Below, piece by piece: positions 38,173-48,802 of a stretch of 64,000 nt of DNA. The DNA lies in the NCBI RefSeq assembly GCF_000426245.1, contig NZ_AUEZ01000006.1, positions 92,538 through 156,537 on the forward strand. The letters are read 5' to 3'. Below the pieces are notes generated by a model. The model was not told the origin of the DNA, did not search any database, and worked only from the letters and a program-made list of their open reading frames with translations. The first letter of the stretch is position 1; every line of letters begins with the position of its first letter. The DNA comes from Bradyrhizobium sp. Ai1a-2 (GTDB lineage: Bacteria; Pseudomonadota; Alphaproteobacteria; Rhizobiales; Xanthobacteraceae). Position numbers and translations under genes: made by a program.

Positions 38173-39423
38173 TCAGTACTTCTTGCATTCCGGGATAGTG
38201 CGGCTCGGCAAGCCGATCTTGGCGAACACCGCCGGATCGTAGCCGAGCGTCTGGTTCACGTTCGGAATCACCTTCACGACCTTGCTGAACAGGGCGCCCT
38301 TGCCGTCGTCCACCACCTCGGTCACGAAATTGGTGCCGATCGCCTGGCGGTTGGAATCGAGCTTGATCTTGCCGTTGGGCGCGTCGAGCTCGATCTTGGC
38401 CAGCGCTTCCTTGAGCTTCGCCTGGTTGTTGCTGAGGTCGCCATTAACCTGACGCAGCGCCAGGATCAGCGCCATGGTCGAGCCGTAATAATTGGTGGCG
38501 AGCAGCGAGGGGCTCGGGAAGCGTTTGTTCGGCGGGAAAGAGTCCTGATAGGCCTTCACGAATTTCTGCCAGCCGGGATCCTCCCAGGTGTCGGCCTGGC
38601 CGCTCGCGGCGATGGTGCCGATCAGCGCGTTCTTGGCGCTGCCCTTGGACGACAGGATGGTCTGGTCGATCATGATCGAGCCGCCCATCAGATGCGCCTT
38701 GCCGCCGGCCTGCTGATACTGGTTGAGGAAGTTGACGGCATCAGCGCCGCCGAGGCCGAGATAGATCGCATCGACATCGTCCGGCAGGGCGGCGATCACG
38801 GAGGCGAAGTCCTTGGTGCCGAGCGGCACCCATTGCCGGTTCGTGACCTGTCCGCCGGCGCCGCAGAATTCAAGCACGAGGCCGAACACCTGCGTGTAGA
38901 TGAAGGAATAGTCCTCGCCGACGGTCGCGATCTTGCGATAGCCCTTGCTATCATAGGCATATTTGCCGAGACCGGTCTGCCACTGCGCGCCGTCCATGTT
39001 GTAGCGGAAGAAATTCGGAGCAGGGTCGACATAGGTCGTCTCCTGCGCACCGGAAGCGGCGTTGATAAAGGTCAGCTCGGGGCGCGACTTGGCGAAGTTC
39101 TTCACCGCGATGCCTTCGTCGCCGGAAAGTGGCGAGAGCAGGATCTGCACCTTGTCCTGCTCGATCAGCTTGCGCACGGCGCGCACCGCGGAATCGGGCG
39201 TCGCATCCGTCGAGGCGATGACGAATTCGAGCTCCTTGTCGCCGACCTTCTTGCCGAGCGTATTGAGCGCGGTCTGGAAACCGCGGATGCCGTCCTCGCC
39301 GAGCACGGTGTAGGTGCCTTCGAGGGTTGCGGTAACGCCAACCTTGATCTTCTCCTGCGCGACTGCGGCGCCTGAAAGCAACAGGCTGCCTAGCGCGATC
39401 AGTCCCACACTGCCTTTCAACAT
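38173..39423 (-). CDS. Liv-type ABC transporter substrate-binding protein
   Basis: A 416-residue periplasmic binding protein (Peripla_BP_6 type). It has a signal peptide MLKGSVGLIALGSLLLSGAA ending VAQA-like at ~22, then EKIKVGVTATLEGTYTVLGED, the usual ligand-domain start. GGGAGGAGG lies before the ATG. It most likely delivers the substrate for the LivH/M/G/F-type transporter encoded downstream on the same strand, past the AraC gene. The specific ligand is unknown. Confidence 0.93.
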   Translation of the reverse strand: MLKGSVGLIALGSLLLSGAAVAQEKIKVGVTATLEGTYTVLGEDGIRGFQTALNTLGKKVGDKELEFVIASTDATPDSAVRAVRKLIEQDKVQILLSPLSGDEGIAVKNFAKSRPELTFINAASGAQETTYVDPAPNFFRYNMDGAQWQTGLGKYAYDSKGYRKIATVGEDYSFIYTQVFGLVLEFCGAGGQVTNRQWVPLGTKDFASVIAALPDDVDAIYLGLGGADAVNFLNQYQQAGGKAHLMGGSIMIDQTILSSKGSAKNALIGTIAASGQADTWEDPGWQKFVKAYQDSFPPNKRFPSPSLLATNYYGSTMALILALRQVNGDLSNNQAKLKEALAKIELDAPNGKIKLDSNRQAIGTNFVTEVVDDGKGALFSKVVKVIPNVNQTLGYDPAVFAKIGLPSRTIPECKKY

Positions 39424-39737
39424 TGCTGTCCTCCTCCCATTTTGCAGCGTCTTGCATGCGGCCCGCGCGTTTGCGCTGGCTGCGACGTCTGGTTGTTGGG
39501 CGAAGGCTAACCGATGGCGGATGCAGCGCGGACGTCTCCGCGCCGCGCGGCTTGACGGGCAGTCTCATTTTGCATGCTGCGCCGCAATGATATCTGGCGT
39601 GGGATTGTGGTGCGGAGAGGGTCAGTCGACGCGGATGCGTAGATCTGACGCAGGGACGGCGGACATAAAGAGGGCGGCGTTTCGGATTGAAACGCCGCCC
39701 TCTTTCTTGCTGATGGCTTGCGACAGCCTTCAGGATC
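39424..39737. other. Intergenic region between binding protein and katG
   Basis: About 314 bases with no credible gene. It contains the katG terminator hairpin at 39667-39705 and, nearer 39430-39560, the expected promoter region of the minus-strand binding protein. I could not pick out a confident -35/-10 pair. Confidence 0.5.
39667..39705 (-). terminator. Intrinsic terminator of katG
   Basis: A 16-bp perfect stem (aaagagggcggcgttt at 39667-39682 with aaacgccgccctcttt at 39690-39705) and a 7-base loop. It begins 33 bases after the katG stop on the minus strand. The stem ends in TTT on the minus strand, which serves as a short U-tract. Confidence 0.8.
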
Positions 39738-42013
<2,276 letters not shown>

Positions 42014-42958
42014 ATGATCCAGTTTACCCTGCGACAGCTTCGCTATTTTGACGCGCTGGCGCGTCATGGCCATTTCGGACGTGCAGCCGAGGCATGCGCC
42101 ATCACGCAGCCGGCGCTGTCGATGCAGATCAAGGAACTGGAAGAAGCGGTCGGCGGCGTGCTGCTCGAGCGCAGCGCCCGGCAGGTCGTGCTGACGAAGT
42201 TCGGCGAAGAACTCGCCCAGCGCGTCCGCGAAATCCTGCGCTCGGTCGATGAACTCGGGGACTTTGCGCGTGCGTCGCGGGACCAGCTCGTCGGCCGGCT
42301 GCGCATCGGCATGATCCCGACGATTGCGCCCTATCTGCTGCCCAAGGTGATCGCCAATCTCACGCAGATGCATCCCGAACTCGACATTCACGTTCGCGAG
42401 ACGGTGACGCCGAAGCTGATCAAGGAACTGGCGGAAGGCCGGCTCGACACGGCCATTGTCGCCCTCCCGGTGTCCGAGCCCTCGCTGACCGAGGTCGCGC
42501 TGTTCACGGAAAATTTCCTGCTGGTGCGGCCGGGCGAGGACGAGGGCACGCCGGTGCCTAGCAGCGAAGCGCTGCGCGAGATGAAGCTTCTCCTGCTGGA
42601 GGAGGGACATTGCTTTCGCGAACAGGCGCTATCGTTCTGCAACATGCAGTCATCGCCGCCGCGGGAGGTGCTGGAAGCAAGCTCGCTGTCCACGCTCGTT
42701 CAGATGGTCGGCGCCGGCATCGGCGTCACCCTGATCCCGGAAATGGCTGTGGGGGTGGAGACGCGCTCGGCATCGGTCTCCGTCGCCCGCTTCAAGGACC
42801 CGCAACCGTCGCGAACCATCGGCATGGTCTGGCGCAAGACCAGCCCTCTGGCGAGGCAGCTTATGCAGATTTCCGAAGTGGTTTGTCTGTCAGCCGAGGC
42901 GTTGCGCGAGCAGCGCGCTCCAAAGTCGTCATCACGATCACGCCATCGCCGGGCCTGA
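42014..42958 (+). CDS. oxyR: Peroxide-sensing LysR regulator OxyR
   Basis: A 314-residue LysR-type regulator. N-terminal winged helix: FTLRQLRYFDALARHGHFGRAAEACAITQPALSMQI. The regulatory domain has both redox cysteines in EEGHCFREQALSFC: Cys200 and Cys209, matching E. coli Cys199 and Cys208. Disulfide formation by H2O2 should switch it to an activator. It is divergent from katG with a shared 104-base region, the common arrangement. Confidence 0.95.
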   Translation: MIQFTLRQLRYFDALARHGHFGRAAEACAITQPALSMQIKELEEAVGGVLLERSARQVVLTKFGEELAQRVREILRSVDELGDFARASRDQLVGRLRIGMIPTIAPYLLPKVIANLTQMHPELDIHVRETVTPKLIKELAEGRLDTAIVALPVSEPSLTEVALFTENFLLVRPGEDEGTPVPSSEALREMKLLLLEEGHCFREQALSFCNMQSSPPREVLEASSLSTLVQMVGAGIGVTLIPEMAVGVETRSASVSVARFKDPQPSRTIGMVWRKTSPLARQLMQISEVVCLSAEALREQRAPKSSSRSRHRRA

Positions 42959-43015
42959 CCGGCGTCGACCGCCCTGGCGGGCGGTATCTCCAAGTTGGAT
43001 TCCAAGCGCCTCGAA

Positions 43016-43038
43016 GCATGATTCCGAAAAGATCATGC
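43016..43038. repeat. Extragenic palindrome, gcatgatc type, copy 1
   Basis: gcatgatt (43016-43023) and gatcatgc (43031-43038) flank ccgaaaa. The same core occurs, longer and in inverted order, at 52313-52356. It lies 32 bases before the next ATG. Confidence 0.7.
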
Positions 43039-43069
43039 TCAAACAAAGAAACGACAGGAGATCGATACG

Positions 43070-44302
43070 ATGGCCGGACAGTGGATCGACATCGCCGCAA
43101 CGGATGGCGGCAGCTTCAAGGGATACCTCTCTGTGCCCGCCTCGGGCTCCGGTCCCGGCATCCTGCTCCTGCAGGAAATCTTCGGCGTCAACGCCTCGAT
43201 GCGCGCGGTGGCGGACTACTATGCTGAGGAAGGCTACGTCGTGCTCGCGCCAGATCTGTTCTGGCGCATGGAGCCGGGCGTCGAGCTCGGCTACAGCGAC
43301 GCGGATTTCGGCAAGGCGATGGGCTACTACCGGCGTTTCGATGTCGACCGGTCGATCAAGGATGCGGCCGATGCGCTGAAAGTCCTGCGCGCGCGTCCTG
43401 AATGCAAGGGCGGGGTCGGCGCGCTCGGCTTCTGCCTGGGCGGCAAGCTCGCTTATCTCGTTGCCGCGCGCACCGATGTCGACTGTGCCGTCAGCTATTA
43501 CGGAGTCGGCATCGAGGCCGATCTCGGCGAGGCCGGCAACGTCAAGGGGCCGATGGTCTTTCATTTTGCAGAGCTCGACCGCTTTGCGCCGGCGGAAGCG
43601 CGCGAACAGATCAAGGCGGCATTTGCTGGACGTCCCGACGTCGAATTCTATCTCTATCCCGGTTGCGATCACGCGTTCGCTGCGCCGGAGCGGGCGAGCT
43701 TCAACAAGCCTGCATCGCTGATGGCGCATACGCGTTCGATCGCGCTGTTCCGGAAGGTGCTGGGTCCTCGGTACGATCTCTCCGCCTTGTGGGACAAGCA
43801 TACCGAGCTCGAATTCGCGACGCGCTCGGCCGAAGAGACCATGAAGACCATGGTCGCCGAGCCCTATGTCAACCACATCCCGACCATGACCGGCGGCGTC
43901 GGCTATCGCGACCTGCTGCGCTTCTACAAGAACCACTTCATCCCGAAGACGCCGCAGGACACCAAATTGGTGCCGATCTCGCGCACCATCGGTGCCGACC
44001 GCGTCGTGGACGAGATGCTGTTCTGCTTCACCCACGACATCGAGATCGACTGGATGCTGCCCGGCATCCCGCCGACGGGCAAGTATGTGGAGATCCCGCT
44101 GGTCGCGATCGTCCGCTTCCGCGGCGACAAGCTCTACAATGAGCATATCTATTGGGACCAGGCCTCGGTGCTGGTGCAGATCGGCTTGCTCGATCCTGCG
44201 AAGCTTCCGGTGGCGGGCGTCGAGACCGCGAAGAAGCTGGTCGACGAGTCCTTGCCGTCGAACACGTTGATGGCGCGCTGGGCAGAGAGCGCTCCGAAAT
44301 AA
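43070..44302 (+). CDS. Dienelactone hydrolase fused to NTF2/SnoaL-like domain
   Basis: A 410-residue fusion. Residues ~1-235 are a dienelactone hydrolase: nucleophile elbow GFCLGG with Cys122, Asp in FHFAELDRFAP and His in YPGCDHAF give the Cys-Asp-His triad. Residues ~240-400 resemble an NTF2/SnoaL-like domain (RSAEETMKTMVAEPYVNHIPTMTGG, FYKNHFIPKTP, VRFRGDKLYNEHIYWDQASVLVQIGLLDP). CAGGAG precedes the ATG. It stands alone between oxyR and the LacI gene and could hydrolyse a dienelactone or related ester. The role of the second domain is unknown. Confidence 0.9.
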   Translation: MAGQWIDIAATDGGSFKGYLSVPASGSGPGILLLQEIFGVNASMRAVADYYAEEGYVVLAPDLFWRMEPGVELGYSDADFGKAMGYYRRFDVDRSIKDAADALKVLRARPECKGGVGALGFCLGGKLAYLVAARTDVDCAVSYYGVGIEADLGEAGNVKGPMVFHFAELDRFAPAEAREQIKAAFAGRPDVEFYLYPGCDHAFAAPERASFNKPASLMAHTRSIALFRKVLGPRYDLSALWDKHTELEFATRSAEETMKTMVAEPYVNHIPTMTGGVGYRDLLRFYKNHFIPKTPQDTKLVPISRTIGADRVVDEMLFCFTHDIEIDWMLPGIPPTGKYVEIPLVAIVRFRGDKLYNEHIYWDQASVLVQIGLLDPAKLPVAGVETAKKLVDESLPSNTLMARWAESAPK

Positions 44303-44321
44303 TCAACTGGTCGACGACACT

Positions 44322-45332
44322 CTAGCCGCTGTCGCGCAGCACCAGTTCGAAGCCCAGATCGATTCGGCGTTGGCCGCCGCGCTCGAGCGTCAGTGTTGCG
44401 GCGGTGCGGCCGATCGCATCGCCATGGACGCTGATGGTGCTGAGACTTGGCGAGATCAGCCGTCCCATCTCGAGATCGCCGAGGCCGACGACCGCGACCG
44501 GCTGTGCCGCGGCCGGGCCGTCGCGCAGCAGCCCGGCCTTGCGCAAGCCTGCCATGAAGCCGATGGCATGGGCGTCGTTGGCCGCGAACACGGCATCGAC
44601 GCCGGGCAGATTTGCATGCGCAGCCACGCTGCCGGACGCGTTGCGTTCGAGGATCAGCCGCCGCGGCTGGTGTAACCCGCACGCCAGCGCGTGGTCCTGG
44701 AAGCCGAGCCACCGCCGTGTGCCGCGCGGGTCGTCGCCGCCGATGAAGGCGAGATGCTGACGGCCCTGCGCGATGAAGTGACGCGCAACCGCAGCGCCGG
44801 CCTCGTAATTGTCGAAGCCGGCAACGGCATCGATCGGATCGATCGGCAGCTCCCAGGTTTCGACGATCGGAATCCGGGCGTGACGCAGCAGGCGCTTGCC
44901 GTCCTCGGTCGCGGGCGAGCCGACCATGATGATCGCTTCCGGCCGCCGCGACAGCAGTGCCGCCAGCATGCGATCCTCGCGCGCAGCGTCGTAGCGCGAC
45001 TGCGCAAGGATCACGGAATAGCCGAGCGGCTCGAGCTTGTCGGAGAGGCCCTGGACGGTGTCGGCAAAGATCGAGTTCGCGATCGTCGGCACCAGGACGC
45101 CGACTGAATTGGTCTTCGCGCTCGCAAGCGCGCCCGCGACCAGGTTGGGCACATAGCCCAGTTCCCGCATCGCCTTCTCGACCCTGGCGCGGGTCTCCGG
45201 CGCGACCAGATCCGGCAGCCGGACCACGCGACTTACCGTGATCGATGAAACGCCCGCGCGTTTGGCCACCGCCGACAGCGTCGGGGCGACCTCGTCGGAG
45301 CTGGTTTCGGTCTCAGTCAATTCGGAACCCAT
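44322..45332 (-). CDS. LacI/GntR-type (LacI family) transcriptional regulator
   Basis: A 336-residue LacI-family repressor. Helix-turn-helix TLSAVAKRAGVSSITVSRVV near residues 17-36 and hinge GYVPNLVAGALASAKTNSVGVLVP, then a periplasmic-binding-protein-type effector domain. It is most like the gluconate GntR subgroup of the LacI family. ATG 45332 is preferred; other in-frame ATGs lie up to 45410 inside the operator region. It is divergent from the dioxygenase gene and convergent with the hydrolase. It should repress 45454-47764 through the three sites at 45375-45432. Confidence 0.88.
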   Translation of the reverse strand: MGSELTETETSSDEVAPTLSAVAKRAGVSSITVSRVVRLPDLVAPETRARVEKAMRELGYVPNLVAGALASAKTNSVGVLVPTIANSIFADTVQGLSDKLEPLGYSVILAQSRYDAAREDRMLAALLSRRPEAIIMVGSPATEDGKRLLRHARIPIVETWELPIDPIDAVAGFDNYEAGAAVARHFIAQGRQHLAFIGGDDPRGTRRWLGFQDHALACGLHQPRRLILERNASGSVAAHANLPGVDAVFAANDAHAIGFMAGLRKAGLLRDGPAAAQPVAVVGLGDLEMGRLISPSLSTISVHGDAIGRTAATLTLERGGQRRIDLGFELVLRDSG

Positions 45333-45374
45333 GGTGGCGGTGAATCTGCACGATTCCAGATTGCGCATCCATAG

Positions 45375-45432
45375 TGACAGCGCTAGCATTGCGAATGACA
45401 GCGCTAACATATGGCGATGATAGCGCTAGCAT
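45375..45432. promoter_or_regulatory. Three phased LacI-family operators
   Basis: TGACAGCGCTAGCAT (45375-45389), ATGACAGCGCTAACAT (45395-45410) and ATGATAGCGCTAGCAT (45417-45432) share a palindromic AGCGCT core. Core centres are 21 and 22 bases apart, two helical turns, so all three face the same side of the DNA. The pattern is like the ATGTTA-core-TAACAT operators of GntR-type LacI proteins. They lie in the divergent region between the repressor and the dioxygenase gene, the last ending 21 bases before its ATG. Confidence 0.85.
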
Positions 45433-45453
45433 AACAAAAGGAGGAACCGCCGT

Positions 45454-46326
45454 ATGATTTCAGACGAAGTGGTCCAGGCCTACCGACGCGACGGAGTGAT
45501 CGTCGTCCCCGAGGTGCTCAACAAGGATACGCTGGCGCAGGTCCGCACCGTGCTGGCCGAACTGGTTGCCGGCGCGGCCAGTGTGACCGAGCATACCGAC
45601 GTCTATGACCTCGAACCCGGCCACACCCAGGAGAACCCGCGAGTCCGCCGCATCAAGGCGCCGCACAAGGTGCATCCGATCTTCGATCAGATCGTCCGCA
45701 GCGAGCCGGTCATCTCTATCCTCACCAAGCTGATCGGACCCGGTCTGCGCCTGCATGGCTCCAAGCTCAACATGAAGTCCGCGCAGTACGGCTCGCCGGT
45801 CGAGTGGCATCAGGACTGGGCGTTCTATCCCCACACCAATGACGACATCCTTGCGATCGGCGTGCTGCTTGACGACTGCGATCTGGAGAACGGCCCCATG
45901 ATGGTGACGCCCGGGTCGCATGTCGGCGGCACCATGTGGGATCACCATGGCGAGGACGGCTGCTTCGCCGGCCTGATCGATCCGGACCTGATTCAGGACG
46001 ACATCAAACGGGCCGTGCCCTGCATGGGCAAGGCGGGCAGCATGTCGTTCCATCACGTGCGCGCGCTGCACGGCTCGGCGACCAACACCTCGAACCGCCC
46101 GCGCAACCTTCTGCTTTATGAAGTTGCGGCAAGCGATGCCTGGCCGCTGGCAGGCGTGAAGGATTTTGCGGAGTTCGACAGCCGCCTGCTTGCCGGCGGC
46201 TCGGTGATCGCGCCGCGGATAACCAGTGTTCCAGTGCGCATGCCGCTGCCGCCGCCCAAGCGCCAAGGCTCGATCTACGAAACGCAGTCCGCGTCGAAGA
46301 AGACCTACTTCACGCGCGCCGCCTGA
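45454..46326 (+). CDS. Phytanoyl-CoA dioxygenase-family Fe(II)/2-oxoglutarate oxygenase
   Basis: A 290-residue PhyH-family non-haem iron oxygenase. The iron triad is visible: His119 and Asp121 in EWHQDWAFYPH, and His206 in HHVRALHGSA; Arg for 2-oxoglutarate follows in NTSNRPRNLLLYE. A strong AAGGAGGA site lies before the ATG. It hydroxylates an unknown, perhaps imported, substrate: the next gene is a metabolite:proton symporter and a perfect hairpin lies between. Transcription should be controlled by the LacI-type repressor divergent from it. Confidence 0.92.
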   Translation: MISDEVVQAYRRDGVIVVPEVLNKDTLAQVRTVLAELVAGAASVTEHTDVYDLEPGHTQENPRVRRIKAPHKVHPIFDQIVRSEPVISILTKLIGPGLRLHGSKLNMKSAQYGSPVEWHQDWAFYPHTNDDILAIGVLLDDCDLENGPMMVTPGSHVGGTMWDHHGEDGCFAGLIDPDLIQDDIKRAVPCMGKAGSMSFHHVRALHGSATNTSNRPRNLLLYEVAASDAWPLAGVKDFAEFDSRLLAGGSVIAPRITSVPVRMPLPPPKRQGSIYETQSASKKTYFTRAA

Positions 46327-46338
46327 CAGAATTCCGAC

Positions 46339-46370
46339 GAAGCCCGCGGGGAGCAACACCCGCGGGCTTC
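46339..46370 (+). terminator. Hairpin between dioxygenase and transporter genes
   Basis: A 12-bp perfect stem, gaagcccgcggg (46339-46350) with cccgcgggcttc (46359-46370), loop gagcaaca. No T-run follows, so it may be an attenuator or mRNA-stability hairpin rather than a full terminator. Confidence 0.6.
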
Positions 46371-46414
46371 GCGCTTGCGACGATCAAAAAACAAATCAAC
46401 AGGGATGGAAACCA

Positions 46415-47764
46415 ATGACCGAGCTCAAGGCCGGCGGCACCGGCCAATCGCGTTTACGTGTGATCCTTGCTGCGAGCGTCGGCTCCGCGCTCGAATGGTA
46501 TGACTTCTTCCTCTATGGCACCGCGGCTGCGCTGGTATTCGGCGAGCTGTTCTTTCCCAAGAGCGATCCCGTCGTCGGAACGCTGCTGGCGTTCCTGACC
46601 TTCGGCGTCGGCTTCGTGGTGCGTCCGTTGGGCGGTATCATTTTCGGCATCATGGGCGATCGCTACGGCCGCAAGCCGGTGCTGGTCGCCACGCTGCTGA
46701 TGATCGGCGTCGGTACCACCGCGATCGGCCTGCTGCCGACCTACAATCAGATCGGGATCTGGGCACCTCTGCTTCTGGTCGCCATGCGCGTGGTCCAGGG
46801 CCTTGGCGCCGGCGCCGAATATGGCGGTGCGGTGATCTATCTCGTGGAGAATGCGCCGCGCAGGCATCGTGGCTTCTGGGGCGGCTTCGCGCCGCTTGGC
46901 GTGTCGGTCGGCAATCTGCTTGCGGCCGGCGCCTTTGCGCTTGTGACCATGCTGCCGCGCGAGGAGATGCTGAGCTGGGGCTGGCGGCTGCCGTTCCTGG
47001 CGAGCTTCCTGTTGATCCTGGTCGGCATCTTCGTGCGCCTGCGCGTGACGGAGACGCCTGTCTATACCGAGGCCGTCGTCGCCCGCGGCAAGGTCGAGCG
47101 CAATCCGGCGATGGAGGCGCTGCGCCGGCATCCGCGCAACTTCCTGGTCGTGCTCGGCGCGCGGATGGCCGAGAACGGGCTCGGCTATTTCTTCCCGGTG
47201 TTCGGGCTCAGCTACGTCATCACCACGGTGGGCGTACCGAAATCGGAGGCGCTGAGCGCGCTGATGCTCGCGTTCACCATCGAGCTGTTCGCGATCCTCG
47301 GTTTCGCGGCGCTGTCGGATCGCATCGGGCGGCGACCGGTCTATCTGTTTGGTGCGCTCGCGGGCGTAGCGCTGGCTTTCCCGTTCTTCTGGATGGTCGG
47401 CACCAAAGAATGGATCTGGATCGCGGTGGCCTTCATCCTGGCCCGGGCCGTGGTGACGGCCGCGATGTTCGGACCGCAAGCGGCGTATTTCGCCGAGCTG
47501 TTCCCGCCGCAGCGGCGCTTTGCGGGGTTCGCGTTTGCGCGCGAGCTCGGCTCGCTGCTCGCGGGTGGGCCGGCGCCGTTCGTCGCAACGGCGCTGGTCG
47601 CCGCTTACGGCAGTTGGTGGCCGGTCGCGTGCTACGCGGTGTTCCTGTCGCTATGTACGGTGATCGCGGTGTGGATCGGGCCCGAGACCTATCGGGAGGA
47701 TATCACCGCCGACGAGCCCGCCATGCAGCACGACTTGCCCGCGGCGATGCCGCAACGAGCCTGA
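46415..47764 (+). CDS. MFS metabolite:H+ symporter (MHS family)
   Basis: A 449-residue, 12-helix transporter of the MHS family (ShiA/ProP/KgtP/CitA relatives). Signatures: VGSALEWYDFFLYGTAAAL in helix 1, GDRYGRKPVL in the 2-3 loop, RVVQGLGAGAEYGGAV in helix 4 and SDRIGRRPVY in the 8-9 loop. ATG 46415 matches the family start; the frame open upstream overlaps the dioxygenase gene and is ignored. Likely imports the dioxygenase substrate, an organic acid or betaine-like compound. Confidence 0.93.
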   Translation: MTELKAGGTGQSRLRVILAASVGSALEWYDFFLYGTAAALVFGELFFPKSDPVVGTLLAFLTFGVGFVVRPLGGIIFGIMGDRYGRKPVLVATLLMIGVGTTAIGLLPTYNQIGIWAPLLLVAMRVVQGLGAGAEYGGAVIYLVENAPRRHRGFWGGFAPLGVSVGNLLAAGAFALVTMLPREEMLSWGWRLPFLASFLLILVGIFVRLRVTETPVYTEAVVARGKVERNPAMEALRRHPRNFLVVLGARMAENGLGYFFPVFGLSYVITTVGVPKSEALSALMLAFTIELFAILGFAALSDRIGRRPVYLFGALAGVALAFPFFWMVGTKEWIWIAVAFILARAVVTAAMFGPQAAYFAELFPPQRRFAGFAFARELGSLLAGGPAPFVATALVAAYGSWWPVACYAVFLSLCTVIAVWIGPETYREDITADEPAMQHDLPAAMPQRA

Positions 47765-48294
47765 GGGCGGCGCAGCCACTCCGCGTCCAGTCGTCGCTCC
47801 GGTTCGGAGTCCATGCTGCTTCCCACCTCTCCTTGAAACGGGGAGGTCGGTTTGCGCTCAAGTGCAAACAGGGTGGGGATCATCTCTCACCACGAGCGTC
47901 TGCGCCCGTGGCTTGACCCCCATTCCTTCATGTCGACCCGCGCTCTCGCGCCTTCGGTTGCACCTGTCATGGATCTCTCCCTGATGTTGGTCGTCGGTTG
48001 GCGTGCACGCGGCGCGCGCACGTTCATCTGATATCGATTGCCGCAGCGACCTGGGCGCGGTTCGGACCTCCGCAGCCTTTGTCGACCGGATCTCCGGCGC
48101 CTCGTAGCTTTCCCCTGGAACCGCCGTGATGGCAACGCCACCGAGATGGGGCCTCTCGGTTCCCTCTCACGCACTTTCACGATCTTTTTATTCCCGCTTC
48201 ATGACAGATCGGATGCGGATCCGGGCAGGCGCACTACTTCAGATGATATCCGTCATTTAAGAGGAGATTGCCCAGGTCTGGGCTTTGAGCAGCT
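47765..48294. other. 530-base region without a convincing gene
   Basis: It holds the palindromic element at 47821-47880 and otherwise shows weak, discordant reading frames on both strands. I see no RNA gene or mobile-element end. A promoter for the small gene at 48295 is expected near its end. Confidence 0.5.
47821..47880. repeat. Composite extragenic hairpin
   Basis: Nested symmetry: cccacc (47822-47827) with ggtggg (47872-47877); acctctcc with ggggaggt (one mismatch, 47825-47832 and 47840-47847); tttgc with gcaaa (47851-47855, 47864-47868). A folded cruciform-like element of a type frequent downstream of genes in Bradyrhizobium-like genomes; may help end the transporter transcript. Confidence 0.6.
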
Positions 48295-48441
48295 ATGGGT
48301 GAAGTCGTTCGATTTGTTCCAAAGTCTGAACTCGAGCGCGCTCGGCTTATTCGAGAAGCGCGCGCGATCTACGACTCCATTTTCCCGCCATCCGATGAGG
48401 CCAGCTCACAACGGGACGACGAAACGCCGCAGCGCCGGTGA
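48295..48441 (+). CDS. Small soluble protein of 48 residues, unknown function
   Basis: ATG at 48295, TGA at 48439-48441. The product starts MGEVVRFVPKSELERARLIR and ends in a charged tail (DDETPQRR). It has a predicted amphipathic helix (LERARLIREARAIYDSIF), strongly biased codon positions and no Cys. It resembles a recurring type of small basic-helical protein in this bacterial group, though I cannot confirm this here. No strong ribosome site is visible. Function unknown. Confidence 0.5.
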   Translation: MGEVVRFVPKSELERARLIREARAIYDSIFPPSDEASSQRDDETPQRR

Positions 48442-48802
48442 TTTTGCCCTTCAAGACGGGCGCTGCTCGCGCGTGCGCTGGGCGCTCGGGCAACAGCAAT
48501 CTGAGTCTGCCCTGACGCCGGCCGCGGTCCGCGTGCTTACGTTTCATGTTATCTTGCGGCCAGCCGCCGCGGGCCCTGTACCGGGAATTTCCGCGGCACC
48601 TTTCTCCTCCTAGATCATCCCCGTCGCCATTGTGATGATGTCCGCGCTCCCTCGGATCGCGCGGAGAAAAATACCCATTGAGTTCGCTCGACCACCAATC
48701 GCCGCCGATCCCTCTTGAGTTCGGTCGGGAAGTGAGTGTAAACGTAACACCAAAATAGAACAGCGTTCTGTTCTGCAGAACAGCGGCTTGGAGGAAGACG
48801 GC
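48442..48802. other. 361-base leader region before the hydrolase operon
   Basis: No gene that I can support. The last 50 bases hold the four-half-site operator at 48757-48781 and the ribosome site GAGGAAG for the gene at 48803. Confidence 0.5.
48757..48781. promoter_or_regulatory. Compact four-half-site operator, candidate IclR site
   Basis: AGAAC-AGC-GTTCT (48757-48769) is followed directly by GTTCTGCAGAAC (48770-48781, perfect palindrome): four AGAAC/GTTCT half-sites in 25 bases. It ends 21 bases before the GTG of the first gene of the 48803-52261 group. The downstream IclR-family gene (52370) is the best candidate to bind it; IclR proteins use paired palindromes of about this size. Assignment is inference. 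Confidence 0.65.

Noticed and set aside
47887..48613. Several frames in the gap after the transporter
   Set aside because: They are rich in Arg and Ser without any consistent family or start site; only the 48-residue frame is kept.
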